Assembly: GCF_000716535.1 (NCBI RefSeq)
Contig: NZ_JNWV01000020.1
Coordinates: 248,001-312,000 of the forward strand
Length of the DNA: 64,000 nucleotides
From: Streptomyces flaveolus
GTDB lineage: Bacteria > Actinomycetota > Actinomycetes > Streptomycetales > Streptomycetaceae
Direction of reading: 5' to 3'
Under the pieces are notes generated by a model that saw only the letters and a program-made list of their open reading frames with translations, had not been told where the DNA came from and made no database searches. The translations under genes and the position numbers were made by a program. Shown piece after piece: positions 1-8,749 of the stretch; the stretch's first letter is position 1, and each line of letters begins with the position of its first letter.

Positions 1-225
1 CGTGTCCCCCGCCGCGTCCTTGCCGGACAGGATGAGGGGGTTGAGCAGGAGGATGTAGGCCATCGCCATGAAGGTGGTGATGCCGCCGCGCACCTCACGC
101 GCGACCGTCGATCCTCTTCTGGATATGTGGAAGTACCGGTCGAGCCAGGACCGCCCGGCCGGGACGCGACTGCCTTCGCCGGCGTCCTCGGCTGCGGTCC
201 TGGGCTCCACTGACTGCTGGGTCAT
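1..225 (-). CDS. NCS2-family purine/xanthine permease, N-terminal part
   Basis: Only the first 75 codons lie in the window; the gene runs off the left edge. Reading leftwards from the ATG at 225, the product has a short polar N-terminus, then a segment around residues 28-45 (FHISRRGSTVAREVRGGIT) and a hydrophobic helix with TTFMAMAYILLLNPLIL. That start is characteristic of the AzgA/PbuG-like branch of NCS2 (nucleobase:cation symporter-2) transporters, inner-membrane importers of purine bases. It lies just downstream of, and in the same direction as, the xanthine dehydrogenase operon, so uptake of xanthine, hypoxanthine or guanine for catabolism is the natural role. Substrate cannot be told from the fragment. 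Confidence 0.8.
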   Translation of the reverse strand, partial: MTQQSVEPRTAAEDAGEGSRVPAGRSWLDRYFHISRRGSTVAREVRGGITTFMAMAYILLLNPLILSGKDAAGDT

Positions 226-329
226 GGGCCAACTCCCAAGGTTCATAGGTGCACCCGTGCGGCGCCTTGTCCGGCACGGGATTTGGGATTGGACGACCCG
301 GGGGACGGCCCGAGACGAACAGTGGGGGT

Positions 330-352
330 CCGGGGGGACGAGGTCCCCCCGG
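330..352 (-). terminator. GC-rich hairpin after the xdh operon
   Basis: A 10-bp perfect stem (CCGGGGGGAC / GTCCCCCCGG) with loop GAG lies about 30 bp beyond the stop of the molybdenum subunit gene and before the permease gene. Streptomyces terminators often lack a U-tract, as here. It would separate or attenuate transcription between xdh and the purine permease. No other gene is visible in 226-379. Confidence 0.6.
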
Positions 353-379
353 GAGATCACCGGTTGGATCCCCGAAGGG

Positions 380-2761
380 TCACGTTCCCGTCAGGTGCTC
401 GGGTCGCACCGGTGTGCGGTCGAGCTCCAGCCCGGTCGCGTTCCGGATCGCCGCGAGGACGGCCGGGGTGGACGACAGGGTCGGGGCCTCGCCGATGCCG
501 CGCAGCCCGTACGGGGCGTGCTCGTCGGCGAGTTCGAGCACGTCGACCGGGATGGTCGGCGTGTCGAGGATGGTGGGGATCAGGTAGTCCGTGAAGGAGG
601 GGTTCCTGACCTTGGCGGTCTTCGGGTCCACGATGATCTCCTCCATCACGGCCACGCCCAGGCCCTGGGTCGTACCGCCCTGGATCTGGCCGATGACGGA
701 GAGCGGGTTGAGCGCCTTGCCGACGTCCTGGGCGCAGGCCAGTTCGATCACCTTGACCAGGCCGAGTTCGGTGTCGACCTCGACGACCGCGCGGTGGGCG
801 GCGAAGGAGTACTGGACGTGTCCGTTGCCCTGGCCGGTGCGCAGGTCGAAGGGCTCGGTCGGCCGGTGCCGCCACTCCTCCTCGACCTCCACGGCCTCGT
901 CCTCGAGGACGTCGGCCAGGTCGGCGAGGACCTCGCCGGCGTCGGTGACGACCTTGCCGCCCTCCAGCAGCAGCTCCGCCGTGGCCCAGGCGGGGTGGTA
1001 GGAGCCGAACTTGCGCCGGCCGATCTCCAGGACCTTCTCGCGGACCAGCTCGCAGGCGTTCTTCACGGCACCGCCGGTGACGTACGTCTGCCGGGAGGCC
1101 GAGGTCGAACCGGCCGAGCCCACCTGGGTGTCCGCCGGGTGGATCGTCACCTGGTTGACGCCCAGCTCGGTGCGGGCGATCTGCGCGTGGACGGTGACGC
1201 CGCCCTGGCCGACCTCCGCCATCGCGGTGTGCACGGTGGCGACGGGCTCACCGCCCACGACCTCCATGCGCACCTTGGCGGTGGAGTAGTCGTCGAAGCC
1301 CTCGGAGAAGCCGACGTTCTTGATGCCGACCGCGTAACCGACCCCGCGTACGACGCCCTCGCCGTGCGTGGTGTTGGACAGTCCGCCGGGCAGCTGCCGC
1401 ACGTCGGCGCCCTCGCTGGACTCCCACTGGCGCTCCGGCGGCATGGGCATCGCCTTGACGCGGCGCAGGAGTTCGGCGACCGGGGCCGGGGAGTCCACCG
1501 GCTGCCCGGTCGGCATGACGGTGCCCTGTTCCATCGCGTTGAGCTGCCGGAACTCCACCGGGTCCAGGCCCAGCTTCTTCGCCAGCTTGTCCATCTGCGC
1601 CTCATAGGCGAAGCACGCCTGGACCGCGCCGAAGCCGCGCATGGCGCCGCAGGGCGGGTTGTTGGTGTAGAGGGCGATGGCCTCGATGTCGACGTCGTCG
1701 ATCACGTACGGGCCGACGCTCAGCGAGGAGGCGTTGCCGACGACCGCCGGGGAGGCGGAGGCGTAAGCGCCGCCGTCCAGGACGATCCGGCACTTCATGT
1801 GGGTGAGCTTGCCGTCCTTGGTGGCGCCGTGCTCGTAGTACAGCTTCGCCGGGTGGCGGTGGACGTGCCCGAAGAAGGACTCGAACCGGTTGTAGACGAT
1901 CTTCACCGGCTTGCCGGTGCGCAGGGCCAGCAGGCAGGCGTGGATCTGCATGGACAGGTCCTCGCGGCCACCGAACGCGCCGCCGACGCCGGCCAGCGTC
2001 ATGCGCACCTTCTCCTCGGGCAGGCCGAGGACGGGCGCGATCTGGCGCAGGTCGGAGTGGAGCCACTGGGTGGCGATGTAGAGGTGGACGCCGCCGTCCT
2101 CCTCGGGCACTGCGAGGCCGGACTCGGGGCCGAGGAAGGCCTGGTCCTGCATGCCGAAGGTGTACTCGCCCTCCACGATCACGTCCGCGCGCTCGCGCGC
2201 TTCCTCCACGTTCCCGCGGACGATCGGCTGGCGGTGCACGATGTTCGGGTGCGGCACGTGGCCCGCGTGGTGGTCGTCGCGGTTCTCGTGGACGAGGATC
2301 GCGTCCGGGGCGGTCGCGGAGGCCTCGTCGGTGATGACGGGCAGCTCCTTGTAGTCCACCTTGATCTTGGCGGCGGCGCGGCGGGCCGTCTCCGGGTGGT
2401 CGGCGGCGACGATCGCGACCGGCTCGCCGTGGTGGCGCACCTTGCCGTGCGCGAGGACCGGGGTGTCCTGGATCTCCAGGCCGTAGTTCCTCACCTCGGT
2501 GGGCAGGTCGTCGTACGTCATGACGGCGTACACGCCCGGCATCGCGAGGGCCTGGGAGGTGTCGATCGAGACGATCTCGGCGTGCGCGACGGTGGAGCGC
2601 AGGATCTGGCCCCACAGCATGTCCTCGTGCCACATGTCGGACGAGTACGCGAACTCGCCGGTGACCTTGAGGGTGCCGTCCGGGCGGAGCGTGGACTCGC
2701 CGATGCCGCCCTTGGTCTGCGACCCCTGGGTGATCTTGGTGGGTGCACCGTTGGCCGGCAT
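380..2761 (-). CDS. xanthine dehydrogenase, molybdopterin-binding subunit
   Basis: The 793-residue product is the large molybdenum-cofactor subunit of a three-subunit xanthine dehydrogenase, which oxidises hypoxanthine and xanthine to urate. Seen: an aldehyde oxidase a/b hammerhead-like N-terminal domain (roughly residues 30-140), then the MoCo-binding domain with GVGGAFGGRED, CGAMRGFGAVQA and, near the C-terminus, RGIGEAP, whose Glu matches the family's catalytic base. The ATG at 2761 follows the stop of the Fe-S gene by 2 nt and has a GGGGG tract upstream; an in-frame extension further upstream would overlap the Fe-S gene and looks spurious. It is the last gene of the operon FAD - FeS - Mo, followed by a hairpin. 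Confidence 0.93.
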   Translation of the reverse strand: MPANGAPTKITQGSQTKGGIGESTLRPDGTLKVTGEFAYSSDMWHEDMLWGQILRSTVAHAEIVSIDTSQALAMPGVYAVMTYDDLPTEVRNYGLEIQDTPVLAHGKVRHHGEPVAIVAADHPETARRAAAKIKVDYKELPVITDEASATAPDAILVHENRDDHHAGHVPHPNIVHRQPIVRGNVEEARERADVIVEGEYTFGMQDQAFLGPESGLAVPEEDGGVHLYIATQWLHSDLRQIAPVLGLPEEKVRMTLAGVGGAFGGREDLSMQIHACLLALRTGKPVKIVYNRFESFFGHVHRHPAKLYYEHGATKDGKLTHMKCRIVLDGGAYASASPAVVGNASSLSVGPYVIDDVDIEAIALYTNNPPCGAMRGFGAVQACFAYEAQMDKLAKKLGLDPVEFRQLNAMEQGTVMPTGQPVDSPAPVAELLRRVKAMPMPPERQWESSEGADVRQLPGGLSNTTHGEGVVRGVGYAVGIKNVGFSEGFDDYSTAKVRMEVVGGEPVATVHTAMAEVGQGGVTVHAQIARTELGVNQVTIHPADTQVGSAGSTSASRQTYVTGGAVKNACELVREKVLEIGRRKFGSYHPAWATAELLLEGGKVVTDAGEVLADLADVLEDEAVEVEEEWRHRPTEPFDLRTGQGNGHVQYSFAAHRAVVEVDTELGLVKVIELACAQDVGKALNPLSVIGQIQGGTTQGLGVAVMEEIIVDPKTAKVRNPSFTDYLIPTILDTPTIPVDVLELADEHAPYGLRGIGEAPTLSSTPAVLAAIRNATGLELDRTPVRPEHLTGT

Positions 2762-2763
2762 GC

Positions 2764-3339
2764 TCAGACCCCCTGGGACTGCCGTGCGGCCGCCAGGCGG
2801 ACCGCGTCCATGATCTTCTCGTAGCCCGTGCAGCGGCACAGGTTGCCCGACAGCGCCTCACGGATGTCGGCGTCGGTCGGGTTCGGGTTGCGCTCCAGCA
2901 TCTCGTCGGCGGCGACGAGCAGGCCGGGGGTGCAGAAGCCGCACTGGACGGCGCCGGCGTCGATGAACGCCTGCTGGACGGGGCTCAGTTCGGTGCCCTC
3001 GCCGGTCTGCGAGTCGGTGCCCCCGGCCTGCCACGACGTGGCCTCGTCCAGGCTCGTGCCACCGTGGGCGCCCGTCCCGCAGGAGCGCTGCCTGGCGAAG
3101 TCCGCCAGCCCCTCGACGGTCACGACGTCCCGGCCCTCGACCTGACCGGCCGCGACCAGGCAGGCGCACACGGGCACGCCGTCGAGGCGGACCGTGCAGG
3201 AACCGCACTCGCCCTGCTCACAGGCGTTCTTGGAGCCCGGCAGGCCGAGCCGCTCGCGCAGCACGTACAGCAGGGACTCGCCCTCCCAGACGTCGTCGGC
3301 CTCCTGCGGGCGTCCGTTGACGGTGAAGTTGACGCGCAT
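2764..3339 (-). CDS. xanthine dehydrogenase, 2Fe-2S subunit
   Basis: The 191-residue small subunit passes electrons from the molybdenum centre to FAD. It has both expected clusters: a plant-type ferredoxin motif CEQGECGSC...C (residues about 39-60) and a helical C-terminal domain with CGFC...CRC (CGFCTPG, NLCRCTGY). A Gly/Thr/Ser-rich stretch of about 35 residues between the two domains (SCGTGAHGGTSLDEATSW) is longer than in typical family members. The ATG overlaps the FAD-subunit stop by one base (TGATG), so translation is probably coupled; the Mo subunit starts 2 nt after its stop. Confidence 0.94.
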   Translation of the reverse strand: MRVNFTVNGRPQEADDVWEGESLLYVLRERLGLPGSKNACEQGECGSCTVRLDGVPVCACLVAAGQVEGRDVVTVEGLADFARQRSCGTGAHGGTSLDEATSWQAGGTDSQTGEGTELSPVQQAFIDAGAVQCGFCTPGLLVAADEMLERNPNPTDADIREALSGNLCRCTGYEKIMDAVRLAAARQSQGV

Positions 3340-4232
3340 CACGCAGCTCCCTCGGTGGTGCGGCGGGCGCCGCGGTACGACTCCCAGGCCCAGGTCAGCG
3401 TCCGGCGGGCCATCACGCCGACCGCGTGCCGGCGGTAGCTCGCGGTGCCCCGGACGTCGTCGATCGGGTTGCAGGCGGCCGAGCACAGGTCCGCGAACCG
3501 CTTGGCGACCGACGGGGTGATGATCTTTCCGTTGTCCCAGAAGCCGCCCTCCTCCAGGGCCGCGTTCAGGAACTCCTCGGCGGTCTTGGCCCGCACCGGG
3601 GTGGGCGCGGCCGAGCCGATGCCGGTGCGCACGGTCCGGGTCCGCGGGTGCAGGGCGAGCCCGAAGGCGCACACGGCGATGACCATGGCGTTGCGGGTGC
3701 CGACCTTCGAGTACTGCTGCGGGCCGTCGGCCTTCTTGATGTGCACCGCGCGGATCAGCTCGTCGGGCTGGAGCGCGTTGCGCTTGACGCCCGTGTAGAA
3801 CGCGTCGATCGGGACGAGGCGGGTGCCCCGGGCCGCCGACGCCACCTCGACCTCGGCGCCGGCCGCGAGGAGGGCGGGGTGGGCGTCGCCGGCGGGCGAG
3901 GCCGTGCCGAGGTTGCCGCCGACGCCGCCGCGGTTGCGGATCTGCGGGGAGGCGACCGTGTGCGAGGCGAGCGCGAGGCCCGGCAGCTCGGCGCGGAGGT
4001 TCTCCATGATCGCGGTGTACGGGACGGAGGCACCCAGCCGTACGGTGTCCTCGCCGACCTCCCACTCGTAGAGGTCGCCGACGCGGTTCAGGTCGAGGAG
4101 GTACTCGGGCCGGCGGTGGTCGAAGTTGATCTCGACCATCACGTCGGTGCCACCCGCAATCGGCACAGCGGTGGGGTGCTCGGCCTTCGCGGCGAGCGCC
4201 TCCTCCCAGCTGGCGGGGCGAAGGAAGTCCAT
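3339..4232 (-). CDS. xanthine dehydrogenase, FAD-binding subunit
   Basis: The 297-residue protein is the FAD subunit of the molybdenum hydroxylase. The N-terminal FAD domain shows PIAGGTDVMVEI (residues about 24-35), the pyrophosphate-binding loop of CO dehydrogenase flavoproteins, and QIRNRGGVGGNLGTASPAGD, the second conserved loop; a CO_deh_flav_C-like domain follows. It is the promoter-proximal gene of the operon; AAGAGAG precedes the ATG. Two dyads lie between it and the divergent pucR-like gene, so regulation by that PucR protein is likely. Confidence 0.93.
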   Translation of the reverse strand: MDFLRPASWEEALAAKAEHPTAVPIAGGTDVMVEINFDHRRPEYLLDLNRVGDLYEWEVGEDTVRLGASVPYTAIMENLRAELPGLALASHTVASPQIRNRGGVGGNLGTASPAGDAHPALLAAGAEVEVASAARGTRLVPIDAFYTGVKRNALQPDELIRAVHIKKADGPQQYSKVGTRNAMVIAVCAFGLALHPRTRTVRTGIGSAAPTPVRAKTAEEFLNAALEEGGFWDNGKIITPSVAKRFADLCSAACNPIDDVRGTASYRRHAVGVMARRTLTWAWESYRGARRTTEGAA

Positions 4233-4274
4233 GACCGGCTCTCTTCTTCGTCTCAGTGCTCTTGGAGTCGTACA

Positions 4275-4287
4275 GATTGAGCCAATC
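4275..4287. promoter_or_regulatory. short dyad in the xdh/pucR intergenic region
   Basis: GATTGAGCCAATC is a perfect inverted repeat (arms GATTG/CAATC, 3-nt centre) about 45 bp upstream of the FAD-subunit start. Its position between the divergent xdh operon and the PucR-family gene makes it a candidate operator. A second, imperfect dyad lies nearer pucR. No firm -35/-10 was identified. Confidence 0.35.
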
Positions 4288-4426
4288 CGTGTGCGGCGGG
4301 CCCGGCTCGTTCATGTGCTGTTGACGCGGAGTGGACTCAGTACACCGCCCTGTGCTCCGACGGGGTCAGTCACCGAAACCATGAAGGAGTTCGCTGGCCA
4401 GCGCGAGCATCTTGTAGATTCGTATG

Positions 4427-4453
4427 AACGGAGGTCATCGCTAACCTCTCCGT
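4427..4453. promoter_or_regulatory. imperfect inverted repeat upstream of pucR-like gene
   Basis: AACGGAGGT and ACCTCTCCGTT form an inverted repeat with one extra base in the right arm and a 7-nt centre. It lies in the divergent xdh/pucR control region, about 130 bp upstream of the regulator start. It could be an autoregulatory or xdh operator; this is inference from position. Confidence 0.3.
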
Positions 4454-4583
4454 TTTCCCGGGGAAACGCGGGTAACGGCACGGCGACCCCGGATTCCGGC
4501 CGGTGCGGCCCCTCACCGGACCACCGCCCGGCGCTCCTCCAAGATCCATCGTAGGTTTCGAGACAAAGAACGGCGGCGACGAG

Positions 4584-6257
4584 ATGCGGCTGCGCGCACT
4601 GCTGGACACCGACGCGCTGGGCCTGCGGCTGCTCGGCGGCGAGGACGAGTTGGACCGCGCGGTGCGCGGGGTCATGACCACCGATCTGCGCGACCCGAGC
4701 CGCTACCTCTCCGGCGGCGAGCTGGTGCTCACCGGCCTGGCCTGGCGCCGGGACGCCGCCGACTCCGAGCCCTTCGTACGGATCCTGGCGCAGGCCGGGG
4801 TGGCCGCCCTCGCGGCCGGCGAGGCCGAGCTGGGCGATGTGCCGGAGGACCTGGTGCTGGCCTGCGCCAAGCACCGGCTGCCGCTGTTCGCGGTGCACGA
4901 GTCGGTGGCGTTCGCGACGATCACCGAGCATGTGGTCCGGCAGGTCTCCGGCGAGCGCGCCGGGGACCTGGCGGCCGTCGTGGACCGGCACCGCCGGATG
5001 ATGACCTCGGGCCCGGCCGGCGGCGGCCCGGACGTGGTCCTGGACCTGCTCGGCTCCGACCTCGACCTGCGCGCCTGGGTGCTCTCCCCCACCGGCCGGA
5101 TGATCGCGGGCTCCAAGGTGGCGGGCCCGGTGCCGCCCGCCGAGACCTGCGCCCGGCTCGCCGCCGAGCACCTGGCGGCCACCCGCACCGGCCGTCGCGG
5201 CCCGCACCGCGTCCAGCTCCACGGCACCACCTACTCCCTCTTCCCGGTCCGCTCCTCCGGCCGCTCCCCGCAGGCCGCCCGCGATGTCCGCGAGACGGTG
5301 CTGTCGGACTGGCTGCTGGCCGTGGAGGCGGACGCGGGCGACTGGCCCGGGGAGCGCCTGGACCTGCTCCAGGGCGTCACCCAGCTCATCGCCGTCGAGC
5401 GGGACCGCCGGGACGCGGCCCGCACGGTCCGCCGCCGGCTCGCCCAGGAGGTACTGGAGCTGGTGCAGACGGGCGCCGCGCCCGCCGAGATAGCCGCCCG
5501 CCTGAGGGTGGCGGCCCCGGTGCTGCTGCCCGGGCTCGGGGCGGCCCCGCACTGGCAGGTCGTGGTGGCCCGGGTGGAATGGGAGGACGGCGAGGTCGAG
5601 GGCGGCCCGGTCGCCCAGTCCCTGCTGGAGGAGGTGCTGGTCGACCCGCTGGCCACCGGCCCCGAGCCCTCGGACCGCATCGCCGTCGCGCACACCGGCG
5701 ACGAGGCCGTGGCCCTGGTCCCGTTGCCCGCGGTCGCCTCCGAGCACGACGGCTCGGAGACCGGCCTGCTCGCCGACGCCCTGCTGCGGTCGGTGCGCGA
5801 GCCGCTGTCGGCGGGCCTGGACGAGGACGGCCGGGTCACCCTCGGGGTCAGCGCGGCCGTGCACTCGGCGGAGGGCCTGCGCGGCGCCCTGGAGGAGGCC
5901 CGGCACGCCCGCCGGGTCGCCGCCGCCCGCTCCGGCCGGGTCTGCGCGGCCGGCCACCAGGAGCTGGCGTCCCACGTCCTGCTGCTCCCGTTCGTCCCCG
6001 ACGACGTCCGCCGCGCCTTCACGGCCCGCCTGCTGGACCCGCTGAAGGACTACGACCGCCGGCACCGGGCCGAGCTGATCCCGACCCTGGAGGCGTTCCT
6101 CGATTCCGACGGCTCCTGGACGCGCTGCGCCACCCGCCTCCACCTGCACGTCAACACGCTGCGCTACCGGGTCGGGCGGATCGAGCAGTTGACGGGACGG
6201 GACCTGTCCCGCCTGGAGGACAAGCTGGATTTCTTCCTGGCCCTGCGCATGAGCTGA
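4584..6257 (+). CDS. pucR: PucR-family transcriptional regulator
   Basis: The 557-residue protein is divergent from the xanthine dehydrogenase operon. It has an N-terminal PucR-type domain (from MRLRALLDTDALGLRLLGGE to about residue 125), a GGDEF-like middle region and a C-terminal PucR helix-turn-helix (DGSWTRCATRLHLHVNTLRYR near residues 513-535). This architecture is that of the purine catabolism regulator family of Bacillus and actinomycetes. The ATG at 4584 fits the family N-terminus; an upstream in-frame ATG would add 27 non-conserved residues. The likely role is control of xdh and purine permease genes; effector unknown. Confidence 0.88.
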   Translation: MRLRALLDTDALGLRLLGGEDELDRAVRGVMTTDLRDPSRYLSGGELVLTGLAWRRDAADSEPFVRILAQAGVAALAAGEAELGDVPEDLVLACAKHRLPLFAVHESVAFATITEHVVRQVSGERAGDLAAVVDRHRRMMTSGPAGGGPDVVLDLLGSDLDLRAWVLSPTGRMIAGSKVAGPVPPAETCARLAAEHLAATRTGRRGPHRVQLHGTTYSLFPVRSSGRSPQAARDVRETVLSDWLLAVEADAGDWPGERLDLLQGVTQLIAVERDRRDAARTVRRRLAQEVLELVQTGAAPAEIAARLRVAAPVLLPGLGAAPHWQVVVARVEWEDGEVEGGPVAQSLLEEVLVDPLATGPEPSDRIAVAHTGDEAVALVPLPAVASEHDGSETGLLADALLRSVREPLSAGLDEDGRVTLGVSAAVHSAEGLRGALEEARHARRVAAARSGRVCAAGHQELASHVLLLPFVPDDVRRAFTARLLDPLKDYDRRHRAELIPTLEAFLDSDGSWTRCATRLHLHVNTLRYRVGRIEQLTGRDLSRLEDKLDFFLALRMS

Positions 6258-6312
6258 GGTCAGCGGGGGCGCGCGGCGGCCGGACAAGGTCACGCCCGCA
6301 CCCCACTACTTT

Positions 6313-6326
6313 GTGAAATCTTTCAC
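6313..6326. promoter_or_regulatory. Rex-like dyad upstream of the TPR gene
   Basis: GTGAAATCTTTCAC is a perfect dyad (arms GTGAAA/TTTCAC). With flanking bases it reads TTGTGAAATCTTTCACCC, close to the Streptomyces Rex operator (TGTGAAC-N3-TTCACA), differing mainly at the right edge. It lies about 85 bp upstream of the TPR gene start. Rex control is inferred from the match only; the rest of 6258-6409 shows nothing else clear. Confidence 0.4.
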
Positions 6327-6409
6327 CCACCCTCTTGGCCGGGCCCCGCGATTGGTGCTGGAATGCCGCCACCACTCAACAGCTCGATGGCGTGCTCGGG
6401 GAGGGCAAC

Positions 6410-7189
6410 GTGGCGCATACCGCCATGTCTGGTAACGGAACCACCGGTGACGATCCGCTCCAGACCGCGGTATGGCGGTTGCGCAGCCGGGCCTGCTGGG
6501 CCGACGCGGCGGCCCTGCTGCCCGCCGACCGCCCCGCCCCGGCGTTGCAGCGGGCCGCCCTGCTGGCCGAACGGTGCCTGTACACCGAGCGGGGCTGGGA
6601 GGAGGCGGAGGACGCGCTGCGGACGGCGGAGGCGGTGGCGCACAGCGACGAGGAGCGGGGGGCCGCCGCGTGCGAGCGGGGCTACCTGGCGTACGCCGCC
6701 ACACTGCTCGGCGTGCGCGACCGGGCGGACGAGGCGCGGGCCGCGCTGGGCCGGGCGGCGGCGCTGATCCCGCCGGGGGCCTCCGGGCGGGCCCTGCTGG
6801 ACTTCCGGCGCGGGCTGGTGGCCCAGAACCTGGCCGGCGCCCCGCAGGCGGCCCGCGCCGCGTTCCGCCGGGCGCACGCCGCCGCCACGGCCAACGCCGA
6901 CCCGTTGCTGCTGTCCTTCACCTGGCGCCACCTGGCGGGACTCGCGCTGCGAGACGGCGAGTTGGCGGAGGCGCGGCACGGCTTCGCCGAATCCCTGCGC
7001 ATCCGGGAGGAGTTGGGCTATCTGGTGGGCACGGCGCCCGCGCTGGTCTCCCTGGCCGACACGGAGGAGGAACCGGAGGCGTCCCGGCTCCGCGAGGAGG
7101 CGCGCCGCCTGTTCCGGCTGCTCGGTGGCGTACCGACGTGGCTGGCGGAGCAGTTGGCCCCGCCCGCGCCGGGGGCGGCGACGGCGTAG
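6410..7189 (+). CDS. tetratricopeptide-repeat protein
   Basis: The product is about 259 residues of alanine-rich paired helices with TPR spacing (for example AALLAERCLYTERGWEEAED and ARHGFAESLRIREELGYLVG), with no signal peptide or enzymatic motif, so it is a cytoplasmic helical-repeat protein, probably a protein-interaction scaffold. The GTG at 6410 is chosen because GGGAGG sits 6 nt upstream; an ATG at 6425 is an alternative with poorer spacing. A Rex-like dyad lies upstream. The SUMF1-like gene follows closely. Similar proteins are common in Streptomyces but I know no assigned function. Confidence 0.75.
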   Translation: MAHTAMSGNGTTGDDPLQTAVWRLRSRACWADAAALLPADRPAPALQRAALLAERCLYTERGWEEAEDALRTAEAVAHSDEERGAAACERGYLAYAATLLGVRDRADEARAALGRAAALIPPGASGRALLDFRRGLVAQNLAGAPQAARAAFRRAHAAATANADPLLLSFTWRHLAGLALRDGELAEARHGFAESLRIREELGYLVGTAPALVSLADTEEEPEASRLREEARRLFRLLGGVPTWLAEQLAPPAPGAATA

Positions 7190-7225
7190 GATCACCTGCT
7201 CATGGACACGGGCGGAGGAAGCGGG

Positions 7226-7873
7226 ATGATCGCCGTCCCGCCGGGGCGGGTGACGCTGTCGGACCGGCGGACAGAACGCAGTTGGCAGGTCGAGCTCGCG
7301 TCCTACCGACTGGCGGTGTTCCCGGTGACCGGGGCGCTGTACGCACGGATCACCGACAAGCGGCCGGGTACCTCTCAGGGGGACCGGTCACCCGTGCGGG
7401 GTGTTTCCTGGTGGGACGCGGTCCGGTTCTGCAACGCCCTGTCGCTGCGTGAGGGGTTCACACCCGCCTACCGCTTTCCTGCCGGGGGTGAGGGCATCGC
7501 GTGGGACCGGTCCGCCGATGGGTACCGGCTGCCGACCGAGGCCGAGTGGGAACACGCCTGCCGGGCCGGGACGACCGGACCGCGTTACGGGCCGCTCGAC
7601 GAGGTCGCCTGGTATCGCGGCAACTCGCGGGAGCGCGTGCATGACGTGGGCGGCAAGCGGCCGAACCCGTGGGGTCTGTACGACATGCTCGGCAACGTCT
7701 GGGAGTGGTGCTGGGACGTCTACGACGCCGAGGTCTACGGCACCTATCGTGTGCTGCGCGGCGGTGGCTGGTTCGACGAGCACTGGAGCTGCCGGGCCTC
7801 CGTGCGCCGCCGTAGCCACCCGACCTTCCAGGTCGACGACGTGGGCTTTCGCGTCGCACGGTCTCGTGGGTGA
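7226..7873 (+). CDS. SUMF1/FGE-like (formylglycine-generating-enzyme fold) protein
   Basis: About 215 residues with the FGE-sulfatase fold: YRLPTEAEWEHACRAGT, GLYDMLGNVWEWCWD, RVLRGGGW and VGFRVAR near the end. Family members include sulfatase-activating FGE and EgtB/PvdO-like proteins. The region equivalent to the FGE active site has one Cys (HWSCRASVRR), while the partner Cys five residues earlier is replaced (Asp by my alignment), so classical FGE activity is doubtful. The ATG at 7226 has GGAGGA at ideal spacing; an ATG at 7202 would add eight Gly-rich residues. No sulfatase gene is nearby. Confidence 0.78.
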   Translation: MIAVPPGRVTLSDRRTERSWQVELASYRLAVFPVTGALYARITDKRPGTSQGDRSPVRGVSWWDAVRFCNALSLREGFTPAYRFPAGGEGIAWDRSADGYRLPTEAEWEHACRAGTTGPRYGPLDEVAWYRGNSRERVHDVGGKRPNPWGLYDMLGNVWEWCWDVYDAEVYGTYRVLRGGGWFDEHWSCRASVRRRSHPTFQVDDVGFRVARSRG

Positions 7874-7948
7874 GCCTTGGGCGCTTGTCCGTGCCGAGTT
7901 GGCGGCCCGGCCCGCGCGGTGGCCGGTCCGGCGACAGCGTGATGCCTC

Positions 7949-8749
7949 GTGACGGCTGAGGACGAGGCGCTGGCCGGCGGGATGGCGAACGCGGGGGCGG
8001 TCTTCCGCCGGGGGGAGTCGGTGGAGCGCCCGGCACCGCGCAACGCGCGCGCCCTGCACGCCTATCTCCTCGCGCTGAGGGAGCACGGCTTCGACGCTGC
8101 GCCGGCCCCTGTCGGTCTCACCGCGGACGGCCGCGAGCGGCTGACCTTCGTCCCGGGCGACGTGGCTCTGCCGCCGTTCCCGGACTGGGCCATGACGAGG
8201 ACCGCCCTGGAATCGGTGGGGAGCCTGCTGCGGCGCCTGCACGGGACCAGCGCGGCCGTCGCGGTCGACCCCCGTGCCGAGTGGCCCAGGGACCTGGCCG
8301 ACCCGGAGGGGGGAACGATGCTGTGCCACAACGACGTGTGCCCGGAAAACGTCGTCTTCCGCGACGGCCGTGCCGCTGCCCTGATCGATTTCGACCTGGC
8401 GGCCCCGGGCCGCCCCCTGTGGGACCTCGCCATGACCGCCCGCTACTGGGTGCCCATGGTCGACCCCGGATCGGCGGCCGCCTTCTACCCCTCCGGGCTG
8501 GACGCGCCCGCACGGCTGCGGATCCTTGCCGACGGGTACGGCCTCTCGGCGGGGGACCGCGCCGAGCTGCCCGGTGTCGTCGAGCAGGCCACGGAGGTCT
8601 GCCGGGCCTTCGTCGCCCGCCGCGTGGCCGACGGCGACCCGGTCTACCTCCGGGCGCTGGCCGAGCGCGGTGGATGGGAACGCTGGGACCGTGTGCAGAC
8701 CTGGCTGGTGGACCACCGCAAGACGTTCACTGCTGCCCTGCTGAGCTGA
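7949..8749 (+). CDS. aminoglycoside phosphotransferase-family kinase-like protein
   Basis: The 266-residue protein shows the APH/choline-kinase catalytic core: Brenner motif LCHNDVCPENVVF (catalytic Asp and metal-binding Asn) and the metal-binding IDFDLAAPGRPLWDLA. An N-terminal nucleotide-binding lobe is weaker. Members phosphorylate small hydroxylated compounds, sometimes antibiotics; the substrate cannot be told here. GTG start at 7949. Its 3' end overlaps the convergent GntR gene by 23 bp. Confidence 0.82.
   Translation: MTAEDEALAGGMANAGAVFRRGESVERPAPRNARALHAYLLALREHGFDAAPAPVGLTADGRERLTFVPGDVALPPFPDWAMTRTALESVGSLLRRLHGTSAAVAVDPRAEWPRDLADPEGGTMLCHNDVCPENVVFRDGRAAALIDFDLAAPGRPLWDLAMTARYWVPMVDPGSAAAFYPSGLDAPARLRILADGYGLSAGDRAELPGVVEQATEVCRAFVARRVADGDPVYLRALAERGGWERWDRVQTWLVDHRKTFTAALLS

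Noticed and set aside
380..2761. Carbon monoxide dehydrogenase rather than xanthine dehydrogenase
   Set aside because: The purine permease and PucR neighbours and the GIGEAP catalytic region favour xanthine dehydrogenase; the CO dehydrogenase-specific Cys active-site loop was not seen.
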